Source: CAWACP01 sp963780655 (GTDB lineage Bacteria; Acidobacteriota; Terriglobia; Bryobacterales; Bryobacteraceae). From it: a DNA stretch of 64,000 bases. The stretch spans positions 1 through 64,000 of the forward strand of contig CAWACP010000007.1 of NCBI GenBank assembly GCA_963780655.1, in the 5' to 3' direction. Positions 9,114 to 17,244 of the stretch are shown here, in pieces. The notes below the pieces were generated by a model, which ran no database searches, was not told where the DNA came from, and worked only from the letters and a program-made list of their open reading frames with translations. Within the stretch, counting starts at the first letter, position 1. Each line of letters opens with the position of its first letter. The position numbers and the translations under genes are program-made.

Positions 9114-9306
9114 TTGTTCTTCGGCGAGAGTCGTCACCTTCCCACCGTACCAGCGTGTGCTCGCGGCTTCTGTAATAGTTGTGTAATTGCAATGGGATGG
9201 CGGGGTTTCAGGCGTTTTGGACGCTGGTCCAGGGTGCAGCTCCTGGGCATCGAACGTGCGCGCTGAAATGATTCCCGGCAGTGCGGAGTCCCCACGTTGG
9301 ACCCTC

Positions 9307-11151
9307 ATGAGTTACCTTCCCATTGAAGACTACGGCGTCATCGGAAACATGCGCACGGTGGCGCTCATCGGCCGGAACGGCTCGCTCGACTGGCTGTGTT
9401 TCCCCGATTTCGATTCGCCCAGCATTTTCGCCAAAATACTCGACGACCAGAAGGGCGGGTCGTTCTGCATTTCCGTCGTGAACAACGACGATGTCGCGCA
9501 TAAGCAGCTCTACTGGCCCGATACCAACGTGCTGGTGACGCGGTTCCTGTCCGACGCCGGCGTTGGCGAGATCATCGACTTCATGCCCATCGACGAAAGA
9601 AGAGATGGCGGCTTCCATGGGCTGATACGGCGCGTGAGCGTGCTGCGGGGCGCTGTGAAGTTCCGCGCCGAGTGCCGCCCGGCGTTTAATTACGCTCGCG
9701 ATCCGCATGAGGTGGAACTGGTGAACGGTGGCGCCAGGTTCCGGTCGGCGAAGCTGCAGCTCGCGCTGGCGTCCGATCAGAGACTGCGCGTGGACGGACC
9801 CGCCACGGTGGCCGAGTTCGAGCTGCACGAAGGCGAGAGCGCCAGCTTCGAGCTGCATGAACTCGGTGAGAAGAACGACGAGCCGATCGCGCTGTCGGAT
9901 GAAGACTCCACGCGCCTGTTCCACAGCACGGTGCAATTCTGGCGCAACTGGCTGCGTCAATGCACCTACAAGGGCCGCTGGCGAGAGATCGTGTACCGGT
10001 CCGCGCTGCTGCTGAAACTGCTGACCTACGCTCCCACGGGCGCCATCGTCGCCGCGCCCACCTGCAGCCTTCCCGAACACGTGGGTGGTCCGCGCAACTG
10101 GGACTACCGCTACACGTGGCTGCGCGACGCCGCGTTCACCATCTACAGCTTCATGCGCATTGGCTTCACGGAGGAAGCGGGCGCGTTCATGGAGTGGCTC
10201 GACCAGCGCTGCCACGAACTGGCGCCCGATGGGACGCTGCAGGTCATGTACGGCATCGACGGCCGGCACAACCTGGACGAGGAGGAGCTGCGGCATCTGG
10301 ATGGGTACAAGGGATCGAAACCGGTGCGGGTCGGCAATGGCGCATATAACCAGCTTCAGCTCGATATTTACGGCGAGCTGATGGATTCCGTGTACCTGTA
10401 CAACAAATACGGCACCCCCATCTCCTGGGAGCTGTGGACGTATCTGCGCCGCCTGACCAACTGGGTTTGCGACCACTGGCAGGAAAAGGATGAAGCGATC
10501 TGGGAAGTGCGCGGCGGCCCGAAGGATTTCGTGTACTCGAAGGTGATGTGCTGGGTGGCGCTCGACCGCGCGCTGCGGCTCGCGTGGACGCGCGGTTTCC
10601 CGGCCGATTGGGGCAAGTGGACGCGCGTTCGCGACGATATCTATAACGCTATTCAGGAGAAAGGCTGGAGCGAAAAGCGGGGCGCCTATGTGCAGTCGTT
10701 CGGCAGCGAAGCGCTGGATGCCTCGGCGCTGATGATGCCACTGGTGTTCTTCGTCTCGCAGCGCGACCCGCGCATGCTTGCCACGCTCGAAGCCATCGAC
10801 CGGCCGCGGCGCGAGGGCGGGCTGGTGTCCGACAGCCTGGTCTATCGATACGATCCATCGCAGACACCCGATGGGCTGGAAGGAATCGAAGGCACGTTCA
10901 ATATCTGCACGTTCTGGCTGGTGGAGGCGCTGACGCGCGCGGGAGAGCGCGACCCCGCCCAGCTGGACGAAGCGCGGCTGGTGTTCGAGCGAATGATCGG
11001 CTACGCCAATCACCTCGGACTATTCGCGGAGCAGATCGGCGGGCGCGGCGAGGCGCTCGGCAACTATCCGCAGGCGCTCACGCATCTGTCGCTGATCAGC
11101 GCGGCGGTGAATCTGGATCGAACGCTGGGGACACCGGAGTCGCAGTTGTAA
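9307..11151 (+). CDS. Glycoside hydrolase family 15 (glucoamylase/trehalase-like)
   Basis: A 614-residue enzyme of the bacterial GH15 group that begins MSYLPIEDYGVIGNMRTVAL and continues GSLDWLCFPDFDSPS, the signature of an N-terminal beta-sandwich domain. The (alpha/alpha)6 barrel follows from about residue 230, with WDYRYTWLRDAAF and near the end EGTFNICTFWLVEAL, which carries the catalytic base glutamate. Members of this group hydrolyse alpha-glucans or trehalose. No signal peptide is seen, so it should be cytoplasmic. The ATG at 9307 is chosen because homology begins exactly there; no strong ribosome-binding site is visible. A scrap similar to its 3' region recurs at 11786-11824. Confidence 0.88.
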   Translation: MSYLPIEDYGVIGNMRTVALIGRNGSLDWLCFPDFDSPSIFAKILDDQKGGSFCISVVNNDDVAHKQLYWPDTNVLVTRFLSDAGVGEIIDFMPIDERRDGGFHGLIRRVSVLRGAVKFRAECRPAFNYARDPHEVELVNGGARFRSAKLQLALASDQRLRVDGPATVAEFELHEGESASFELHELGEKNDEPIALSDEDSTRLFHSTVQFWRNWLRQCTYKGRWREIVYRSALLLKLLTYAPTGAIVAAPTCSLPEHVGGPRNWDYRYTWLRDAAFTIYSFMRIGFTEEAGAFMEWLDQRCHELAPDGTLQVMYGIDGRHNLDEEELRHLDGYKGSKPVRVGNGAYNQLQLDIYGELMDSVYLYNKYGTPISWELWTYLRRLTNWVCDHWQEKDEAIWEVRGGPKDFVYSKVMCWVALDRALRLAWTRGFPADWGKWTRVRDDIYNAIQEKGWSEKRGAYVQSFGSEALDASALMMPLVFFVSQRDPRMLATLEAIDRPRREGGLVSDSLVYRYDPSQTPDGLEGIEGTFNICTFWLVEALTRAGERDPAQLDEARLVFERMIGYANHLGLFAEQIGGRGEALGNYPQALTHLSLISAAVNLDRTLGTPESQL

Positions 11152-11173
11152 GCGTGTGGCGCAAGGGGCGTGG

Positions 11174-11731
11174 TTAATCTACTTTGAAACCGATCCGGGG
11201 CTTTTCTACGGCGGGGCGCTCTCATGTTCCTGAATTCCTTCCTGACGCTGGTGGCCAGGCCCTCGATGTCTTTTGCGACAAGGGCCAGCATGACGCTGTG
11301 ATCCTTCTGCTTACTTTCCATCTGCTCGATTCTGCGGGCAAGGTCTTTGTGGGTGGCCAGCAGCTCGCGCAACTTTACGAACGCGCGGATGATGAGGATG
11401 TTCATCTGCACGGCCCGTTTGCTGTTGAGCACCGAAGAGAGCATGGCCACGCCGTGCTCGGTGAAGGCATACGGCAGGTAGCGTCGACCGCCACGCCCGG
11501 TGTTTGAGATTCCAATTTGGAATCTCAAAGAATCGAACTCCTGTCTGGAGAGTTGAAACATGAAATCCGGCGGGAAGCGGTCGACATTGCGATTTCAACC
11601 TGATACAGGTCGGCCAGATCGGAATCGAGCATGACCTTCTGGCCGCGGATGAGGTAAATACGGCGGGCAATCAGCTCCGTGGGTACGGGGAGTGCGATGG
11701 CGAGCGTTGACCGGGGCTGTTTGGTGGGCAT
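11174..11731 (-). pseudogene. ORF6N-domain (phage-type) protein, frameshifted twice
   Basis: The N-terminal piece (11525-11731) reads IARRIYLIRGQKVMLDSDLADLYQVE, the start of the ORF6N DNA-binding domain. About ten codons are then missing and the frame changes: the next piece reads DRFPPDFMFQLS, SLRFQIG, RRYLPYAFTEHGVAMLSSVL and a coiled-coil part. Close to the end the expected tail KPRIGFKVD and a stop are again in a different frame (stop at 11174-11176). Two shifts plus a deletion mark it as dead. ORF6N/KilA-N proteins come from phages and mobile elements, which fits an insertion after the GH15 gene. Confidence 0.8.
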
Positions 11732-11785
11732 TGGATGTGTAAACCATTAGTTGTAATGACGCTGGGCCGCTCTCATTCTTCAAGC

Positions 11786-11824
11786 GCTGGACGAAGCGCG
11801 GCTGGTGTTGGAGCGAATGCTCGA
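11786..11824 (+). pseudogene. Short duplicate of the GH15 gene 3' region
   Basis: About 36 of 39 bases match 10962-11000 of the GH15 gene (the part encoding LDEARLVFERMI). The copy lies on the far side of the ORF6N wreck. It is too short to encode anything and records a past duplication or insertion with rearrangement. Confidence 0.6.
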
Positions 11825-11878
11825 TTCGGGTAGGGCAGGCCATCGGTGTTTGCGGCCCTGCCGGCGTCTGGGCTACAG

Positions 11879-12670
11879 CTACAGCTTCAGCAGCGCCCGC
11901 AGCCGCTTCGTTTGCACGCGGCTCACCGGGATCTCCGTGTGCTTGCGATCGTCCATGCGGAGCTGGAAGCTCGACTTGAACCAGGGGATCACTTCGCGAA
12001 TACGGTTGATGTTCACCAAATACGACCGGTGCACGCGCCAGAACGTCTCCGGGTCGAGGTTCGACTGTAGCTCCTCGATGGTGCGGTAGTTCGATTCGCC
12101 CTCGACATTGGTCGCAACCAGTGTGATTACGCCGTCATCGATGGTGGCGTAAACCATATCCTGAGCATCGACGATGAGATTGCGTCCGCTGCTCTTCACC
12201 AGCAGCTTGGTGCGCTGCGGCGCGCGGCCGGAAGGCTCGGGCTCCGGCACGAGCATGGCCGACGGCAACGCCGGGGGCCTCTCCGCCAGCGCCTTGCGCG
12301 CGCGTTCGATGGTCAGCCCGAGACGATCCTGATCCACCGGCTTGAGCAGATAATCGAGCGCGCCCCACTTGAACGCCTCCACGGCGTACTGATCGTATGC
12401 CGTGGCCAGGATGAAGTGAGGCAGCGGGATCTCTTTTTCCTGCAGTTTCTGGATGACGCCGAGTCCGTCGAGTCCGGGCATCTGCACGTCCAGGAAGACG
12501 ACGTCCGGATCGAGTTCCTCAATCAGGTTGACGGCTTCGAGGCCGTTTCGCGCAGTGGCCAGAACCTCGACGTCGGGGAACTGCTTCAGCATCCAGACCA
12601 GTTCATCGCACGCGGGCTGCTCATCATCCACGACGATGGCCGCCATCGTGCTGGTCGCGCGACTCTGCAT
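11879..12670 (-). CDS. LytTR-family response regulator
   Basis: A 263-residue two-component regulator. A receiver domain (about 9-125) has the acidic pair VDDE, the phospho-acceptor in VVFLDVQMPG (D61) and KPVDQ with the conserved lysine. A proline-rich linker leads to a C-terminal LytTR DNA-binding domain (about 153-262, with FWRVHRSYLVNINRI). No histidine kinase gene is adjacent, so the partner is elsewhere. A second ATG eight codons in (12646) is an equally good start. It is divergent from inositol-phosphate synthase with a gap of about 95 bases and might regulate it, but nothing in the sequence proves that. Confidence 0.9.
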   Translation of the reverse strand: MQSRATSTMAAIVVDDEQPACDELVWMLKQFPDVEVLATARNGLEAVNLIEELDPDVVFLDVQMPGLDGLGVIQKLQEKEIPLPHFILATAYDQYAVEAFKWGALDYLLKPVDQDRLGLTIERARKALAERPPALPSAMLVPEPEPSGRAPQRTKLLVKSSGRNLIVDAQDMVYATIDDGVITLVATNVEGESNYRTIEELQSNLDPETFWRVHRSYLVNINRIREVIPWFKSSFQLRMDDRKHTEIPVSRVQTKRLRALLKL

Positions 12671-12754
12671 GAAGTGTTAGTATAGCCCAGGGCGGACAAA
12701 TCGCCTGCCCTGACCTCGCGAGGCGTTCCGCGCACCTGCGTCACCCCGCACAAA

Positions 12755-12760
12755 AAGGAG
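12755..12760 (+). promoter_or_regulatory. Ribosome binding site deciding a GTG start
   Basis: AAGGAG six bases before the GTG at 12767. It is the strongest Shine-Dalgarno sequence nearby and fixes the start of the inositol-phosphate synthase gene. Confidence 0.7.
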
Positions 12761-12766
12761 ATTATT

Positions 12767-14086
12767 GTGGCTGCAAACGAAAGCGTCCGAATTGCGCCTG
12801 CGGACGGAAAGCTTGGAATTCTCATACCTGGGATCGGCGCAGTCAGCACTACTTTTATGGCCGGCGTGGAAGCGGTGAAACGGGGTTTGGGATTGCCGGT
12901 GGGCTCACTCACGCAGCTCGCCACGGTGCGGCTCGGCAAGCGCAACGAAGGCCGCACGCCCATGATCAGGGATTTCGTTCCTCTCGCCGGACTCGACGAC
13001 CTGGTGTTCGGGGGCTGGGATATCTACGAAGACACCGCATTTCAGGCCGCATCGAAGGCGCGGGTGCTGGAGGCAGGGCTGCTCGAGAAGGTGCGCGAGC
13101 CGCTCGAAGCCATCCGCCCCATGAAGGCCGTGTTCGATCACGAATACGTTCGCCGCATCGACGGTCCCAACGTGAAAAAGGGCGGCACGAAGATGGACAA
13201 GGCGCAGATGCTGATGGACGACATCCGGAACTTCCGGGAGTCCACCGGCGTCTCGCGCGTCGTGATGATCTGGTGCGGATCAACCGAGGTGTTCCACAGG
13301 CCTTCGGCGGTGCACCAGACGCTGAAGGATTTCGAGTGCGGCCTGATGAAGGACGACCCCGAAATCGCGCCCAGCCAGGTGTACGCGTACGCGGCCCTGA
13401 AGCTGGGCATTCCTTACGCCAACGGCGCTCCCAATCTGACCACCGATACCCCGGCGCTGCTCGAGTTAGCGCGCGAGAACAGCGTGCCCATCTGCGGCAA
13501 GGACTTCAAGACCGGGCAGACGTTCATGAAGACGCTGATCGCCCCGGGACTCAAGGCGCGTATGCTCGGCATGCACGGCTGGTTCTCGACGAACATCCTT
13601 GGCAACCGCGACGGCGAAGTGCTGGAAGACCCCGGCTCTTTCAAGAGCAAGGAAGAGACCAAGCTCTCGGTGCTCGATCATATCCTGCAGCCGAAGCTGT
13701 ATCCGCAGCTCTACGGAAATCTGTACCACGCGGTGCGCATCAATTACTATCCGCCGCGCGGCGACGCCAAGGAAGGCTGGGACAACATCGACATTTTCGG
13801 GTGGCTCGGCTACCCGATGCAGATCAAGATCGATTTCCTGTGCCGCGATTCGATTCTGGCGGCGCCGCTGGTGCTCGATCTGGTGCTGTTCATGGATCTG
13901 GCGCAGCGCGCCGGCATGCGCGGCATCCAGGAGTGGCTGTCGTTTTACTTCAAGGCGCCCATGCACGCGCCGGACATTTATCCCGAGCACGACATCTTTA
14001 TCCAGCTCATGAAGCTGAAGAACACGCTCCGCTGGATGAAAGGCGAGGACCTGATCACGCACCTCGGCCTCGAGTATTACGACTGA
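12767..14086 (+). CDS. ino1: Inositol-3-phosphate synthase
   Basis: An NAD-dependent enzyme that turns glucose 6-phosphate into inositol 3-phosphate, the first step to inositol lipids and inositol-derived solutes. It has 439 residues. The N-terminal Rossmann loop LIPGIGAVSTTFMAG (about 18-32) binds NAD; the catalytic part carries NGAPNLTTD, GKDFKTGQT (about 240-250) and the conserved NYYPPRGD-containing segment near 325. The GTG start is supported by AAGGAG. It is a single gene, with hairpins just after its stop. The LytTR regulator is divergent from it. Confidence 0.92.
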   Translation: MAANESVRIAPADGKLGILIPGIGAVSTTFMAGVEAVKRGLGLPVGSLTQLATVRLGKRNEGRTPMIRDFVPLAGLDDLVFGGWDIYEDTAFQAASKARVLEAGLLEKVREPLEAIRPMKAVFDHEYVRRIDGPNVKKGGTKMDKAQMLMDDIRNFRESTGVSRVVMIWCGSTEVFHRPSAVHQTLKDFECGLMKDDPEIAPSQVYAYAALKLGIPYANGAPNLTTDTPALLELARENSVPICGKDFKTGQTFMKTLIAPGLKARMLGMHGWFSTNILGNRDGEVLEDPGSFKSKEETKLSVLDHILQPKLYPQLYGNLYHAVRINYYPPRGDAKEGWDNIDIFGWLGYPMQIKIDFLCRDSILAAPLVLDLVLFMDLAQRAGMRGIQEWLSFYFKAPMHAPDIYPEHDIFIQLMKLKNTLRWMKGEDLITHLGLEYYD

Positions 14087-14100
14087 GAGGGTTTTGTGGG

Positions 14101-14135
14101 GCAGCGTGTTGCGCTGCGGCGGGCTGTCAGCCCGC
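14101..14135. repeat. Two short hairpins after inositol-phosphate synthase
   Basis: GCAGCG/CGCTGC (14101-14117) and GCGGGCT/AGCCCGC (14119-14135), preceded by TTTTGTGGG. They lie 15 bases after the stop and may end the transcript. The sequence words match the dispersed palindromes of the window. Confidence 0.5.
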
Positions 14136-14204
14136 TCGGCCCGGAGTGTAGCGCTGGGTTACGGACAACCCTGCCCGACGCCGTGATGATACGATCACCG
14201 TGGC

Positions 14205-14387
14205 ATGCGACTCAGCGCCATTCTCGAGGCGACTGATCAACGTCCACAGACAAAGATCCGGCGCTCACTTTTTCTGGATGGGCTGATGGGAGTGTTAGGC
14301 GCCTTCATGATCGTCGACATGAATCCTCCGGTTTCGGGCCTGATCCTCGGCGTGCCCGTGGAAGTGTTTGCTCCTCTAATACCGTGA
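14205..14387 (+). CDS. Possible small hypothetical protein (60 aa)
   Basis: An open frame of 60 residues with one hydrophobic stretch (LMGVLGAFMIVDM), ending 35 bases before the target site of the IS4 element. I do not recognise it and no clear ribosome-binding site precedes it. It may be the start of a gene cut off by older rearrangement, or chance. Confidence 0.2.
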   Translation: MRLSAILEATDQRPQTKIRRSLFLDGLMGVLGAFMIVDMNPPVSGLILGVPVEVFAPLIP

Positions 14388-14421
14388 CCGGGAGGTGGGG
14401 CAGGATTGTATCCTGCAGGCC

Positions 14422-14432
14422 GATTTGCAATC
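14422..14432 (+). repeat. Target site duplication, left copy (IS4 element)
   Basis: GATTTGCAATC occurs directly outside the left inverted repeat and again at 15956-15966 outside the right one, in the same orientation. Eleven bases is a normal duplication length for the IS4 family. Confidence 0.85.
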
Positions 14433-15955
14433 ACTATTGTCCAAATTAGCGCAATACCCCACATCGCGGCTTTGAAAACAACGGACATAACTAACCCTCC
14501 TCGCTGTTGACGAAAGCAGGTTGGGGGTGCCGGAATCGGGACATGCTGTCCAAATTAGGGTGAGAGCATCTTCCTCATCTCCACATTTCGCCACGGCGCG
14601 TCGGTTTTAATGCGTTCTGCTGTCCAACTTAGGGGGCTTCAATCCGCGAACGCCAGATTCATGGGGATCTGGGCGTCATGGATCCCCGCCAGTTCCGGCG
14701 GCGGCTGCAACTCCTTGTTCAGCAACTCGAACAAATCGCGGTAGACAAACAGCTGTTGCCGGATCAGAGCCACCAGGTTGGAGAGCGACCAGTTGCGCTG
14801 GCTGCGCAGCTGTACCCACTTGAACAGAAGTGCCGCAATGAGCGCGCTCCATACCTGCGTCTTCAATGCATTCGCACTGGTCCCGACGAAGGTTTTCACC
14901 CGCAACAACTGCTTTAGCGCTTTGAAGAACAGTTCGATCTGCCAGCGGTCGCGATAGATGGCCGCTATGGTGGTGGCGCCCAGCTTCAGGTTGTTGGTCA
15001 GAAACTCCAGCAATTCATCCTTCTCTTCGTTCCAGATCGTCACCAGCCGTAACGTCATCTCCCCGCCCGCCAACTTGCTGGAGCGCAGACGCACAATCTC
15101 ATCCTTCACGACCTTGCAGTGCTGTGGAGGCGTCCGCTTCGCCACCACCTCCAAGGGCACATCCTTCTTGCGGCGCGTTACAAAGAAGGCGCCGTCGTTG
15201 TGAATGCTTTGCCACCACTGGTAATCCACATAGCCGCGGTCGAACACCACAATGGTGTCCCCGGCCCATTTCATCTGGCGAGCGGCAGCGAGATCCGAGC
15301 ACTTGCCGTCGCTGATGAGTGCATACGATGGCAGATACCCGCCGTGGTTCAATTGCACGTGCAGCTTCACCGCTCCTTTGTGCCGCTTGTATTGCGCCCA
15401 ATCGAACACCGACGCGCACAGATCGATGGTCGTGGAATCCAGGCTCACCAGCGGGTTGTGGAAACGGAACTTCCGCTTTTGCCTGGACGCCTCCCCACAA
15501 CAGCGCTCTAACACCTCATAGAACACCTGCTCATACAACTGGAACGGCCGGTGATTATTGGCATAGGACAGCGTCGAACGCTTCGGCGCCAGCTCCACCC
15601 CGAGATGTTTCAGCTTGCCCTCGCTGGCCGCCAGGCCATTGCAAATCTCCCGCAGCGATTCGGCGTTCGCCAACTGGCAGAACATCATCGCCACAAACTG
15701 TCCCCAACTCCCAAATCCGCGCGCATGGCGCTCGGCTTTGGTCTCTCTGACGAGGCGCTCGAACATGCCGCGCGGGACCAACTGGATCATCTGCCTGAAA
15801 ATGCTGCACACTGGGTTCATGCTGGAAGGCTCCTGGTAGTTTGGAATCGGACTTGCGATGCCCAATCCACGCTACCAGTCCTCCGGCACTGGCGTCGGCA
15901 CCCGGTGGCAAGGTGTACCGGACCCATTTCGGCCTAACCTAATTTGGACAATAGT
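14433..15955 (-). mobile_element. Complete IS4-family insertion sequence, about 1.5 kb
   Basis: Terminal inverted repeats of at least 17 bases are identical: ACTATTGTCCAAATTAG at 14433-14449 and its reverse complement at 15939-15955. One transposase gene fills the element on the minus strand. An 11-bp direct target duplication flanks both ends. Two further TGTCCAA(A/C)TTA words (near 14549 and 14622) lie between the left end and the gene. The perfect ends and duplication suggest a recent insertion. Removing it restores the palindrome GGCC-GATTTGCAATC-GGCC, so it jumped into a repeat. Confidence 0.9.
14639..15820 (-). CDS. IS4-family DDE transposase
   Basis: An intact transposase of about 393 residues starting at MNPVCSIFRQM; GGAG lies about ten bases upstream, which is why the longer frame to 15865 was not used. 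It carries an N-terminal DUF4372-like segment and a DDE core: the first aspartate in SLDSTTIDL, the second in VVFDRGYVDY and the glutamate in the YREK-like motif YRDRWQIELFFKALKQ. No stop or shift interrupts it, so the element may still move. Confidence 0.92.
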   Translation of the reverse strand: MNPVCSIFRQMIQLVPRGMFERLVRETKAERHARGFGSWGQFVAMMFCQLANAESLREICNGLAASEGKLKHLGVELAPKRSTLSYANNHRPFQLYEQVFYEVLERCCGEASRQKRKFRFHNPLVSLDSTTIDLCASVFDWAQYKRHKGAVKLHVQLNHGGYLPSYALISDGKCSDLAAARQMKWAGDTIVVFDRGYVDYQWWQSIHNDGAFFVTRRKKDVPLEVVAKRTPPQHCKVVKDEIVRLRSSKLAGGEMTLRLVTIWNEEKDELLEFLTNNLKLGATTIAAIYRDRWQIELFFKALKQLLRVKTFVGTSANALKTQVWSALIAALLFKWVQLRSQRNWSLSNLVALIRQQLFVYRDLFELLNKELQPPPELAGIHDAQIPMNLAFAD

Positions 15956-15966
15956 GATTTGCAATC
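15956..15966 (+). repeat. Target site duplication, right copy (IS4 element)
   Basis: GATTTGCAATC, identical to 14422-14432 and directly outside the right terminal repeat. Confidence 0.85.
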
Positions 15967-16016
15967 GGCCAGGCGGCTTGCAAAGCCGCCGCAGACTGAA
16001 AGCCTGCCCAACGGGA
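15967..16016. repeat. Palindromic repeat interrupted by the IS4 element
   Basis: Hairpin GGCGGCTT/AAGCCGCC (15972-15990) is followed by GCAGACTGAAAGCCTGC. The left half of the same repeat (GGCAGGATTGTATCCTGCAGGCC) lies at 14398-14421. Joined across the insertion they form a multi-hairpin unit like those in other gaps. Confidence 0.6.
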
Positions 16017-16082
16017 CCGTCACTCAATTATCCGATGACGACAAGTGGTTGCCTGTTGGGCAGGTCCGCATAACGACCAAAG

Positions 16083-16502
16083 CTAAGGCGCTGCGAAAGG
16101 ATTGACGAGACGCACCCCGCCCAGCACACCTCCATGCTGGAGGTCTTCGGTGTAGAGAGTAGCGACGCCTGCGCACCGCGCCGCGTGCACGATCAGGGCA
16201 TCCCAGAACGAGATCTGCGTCAACCGGTGGAGTTCAATCGCCGCGATCACATCCGCCGGTTCGAAACGGACTACCCGCGCACGGCTGAGGATCTCTACCT
16301 TTCGCTGAGCGACTTCCGGAGGCAATCCGAGTTTGCGAGTCGCGGCCACGAAATACTCCTGGAGCACCTGCAGCGAGAACACCGCCGTCCCCTCGCGAAG
16401 ATGTTCCGATACAAGCGCAATCGCCTTCTCTCGCTTTACCTGCGACGAGAGATCATCGGCGTACACGAGGACGTTCGTGTCGAAGAAGACCAGGTTGCTC
16501 AT
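16083..16502 (-). CDS. PIN-domain ribonuclease toxin (VapC-type)
   Basis: A 139-residue PIN toxin with all four acidic positions visible: D8 in FFDTNVLVY, E49 in LQVLQEYF, D101 in SFWDALIV and D120 in LYTEDLQHG. Such toxins cut tRNA or rRNA and halt translation when free. Its start overlaps the end of the antitoxin gene by four bases (ATGA), the usual coupling. In contrast to the remnant at 4 kb, nothing is missing here. Confidence 0.88.
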   Translation of the reverse strand: MSNLVFFDTNVLVYADDLSSQVKREKAIALVSEHLREGTAVFSLQVLQEYFVAATRKLGLPPEVAQRKVEILSRARVVRFEPADVIAAIELHRLTQISFWDALIVHAARCAGVATLYTEDLQHGGVLGGVRLVNPFAAP

Positions 16503-16732
16503 CTGCGCCGATGAAGTTCGTCACGGTTGAACGTCCATCCGCCCGAGTTGCCTTGAGTGAGTTTCGACAGCCGTTCGAATTCGGCGGCATCGCCGGCAGG
16601 ATCGCTCTTACCCGCAATCTGCTCGAGATACTCGCGCACAAGCTGGTTGACGCTCGTGCCCAGCGCTTCAGCTCGCTGCCTGGCCTTCCGGACCACCTCA
16701 TCATCGACCGACAGAGTGATGTTCATGTGCAC
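16499..16732 (-). CDS. Ribbon-helix-helix antitoxin of the VapC-type toxin
   Basis: A 77-residue protein whose first 45 residues (NITLSVDDEVVRKARQRAE, then GTSVNQLVREYL) form a ribbon-helix-helix DNA-binding domain. The tail (DAAEFERLSKLTQGN) would bind and block the toxin encoded directly downstream. ATG at 16732 or 16726 are both possible starts. It probably represses its own operon through the palindrome just upstream. Confidence 0.85.
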   Translation of the reverse strand: MHMNITLSVDDEVVRKARQRAEALGTSVNQLVREYLEQIAGKSDPAGDAAEFERLSKLTQGNSGGWTFNRDELHRRR

Positions 16733-16761
16733 ATGTTACGTGCGCACAGTTGAGGTGTCAA

Positions 16762-16775
16762 GTAGATGCATCTAC
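16762..16775. promoter_or_regulatory. Candidate operator of the toxin-antitoxin pair
   Basis: A perfect 14-bp palindrome, GTAGATGCATCTAC, lies 30 bases upstream of the antitoxin start in the gap shared with rpsO. A second palindrome, ATGTGCACAT, covers the start codon (16725-16734). Ribbon-helix-helix antitoxins bind such sites; binding here is inferred. Confidence 0.4.
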
Positions 16776-16845
16776 ATCTCGGGCTTGTGCTATGCTGATT
16801 AAGAATAAACGGGATTAAGAATAGACGAGGAGTATCTATCCGGTA

Positions 16846-17115
16846 ATGGCACTGGCGGCTGAAGTTAAAACGAAAGTTATCACCCAGTACAGACAGCATA
16901 AGAACGACAGTGGGTCGCCAGAGGTGCAGGTAGCCATTCTGAGCCAGCGCATCCTTCAGCTGACCGAGCATTTCAAGACGCACAAGAAGGACCATCATTC
17001 CCGCAAGGGTCTGTTGTTGATGGTTGCACGGCGCCGCCGATTGCTCGATTATCTCAAGAGCCGAAGCCCGGAGAGGTACAAGACCCTGATCCAGAGCCTC
17101 GGTATTCGCCGCTAG
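16846..17115 (+). CDS. rpsO: 30S ribosomal protein S15
   Basis: An 89-residue protein of the standard S15 length, with the conserved segments DSGSPEVQVAILSQRI, LTEHFKTHKKDHHSRKGLL and RRRLLDYL. It binds 16S rRNA early in small-subunit assembly. A purine-rich GACGAGGAG precedes the ATG by about 13 bases. It is followed by pnp, the order conserved in most bacteria. Confidence 0.97.
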   Translation: MALAAEVKTKVITQYRQHKNDSGSPEVQVAILSQRILQLTEHFKTHKKDHHSRKGLLLMVARRRRLLDYLKSRSPERYKTLIQSLGIRR

Positions 17116-17244
17116 GCGAGCTGCCGGCTGGCAGGGTGCAATACGCCCCGGTGGGCGTGGCCCTTCAAGCGATTCACTCCAGTCTCCTCTTAATCAAAGC
17201 AGGCGCTTCCGAGATGCGGATGCGCTTTGGTTAAAGGAACCCTA

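Noticed and set aside
9208..11013. A 601-codon open frame antisense to the GH15 gene
   Set aside because: Shadow frame; the opposite strand encodes a complete glycosidase.
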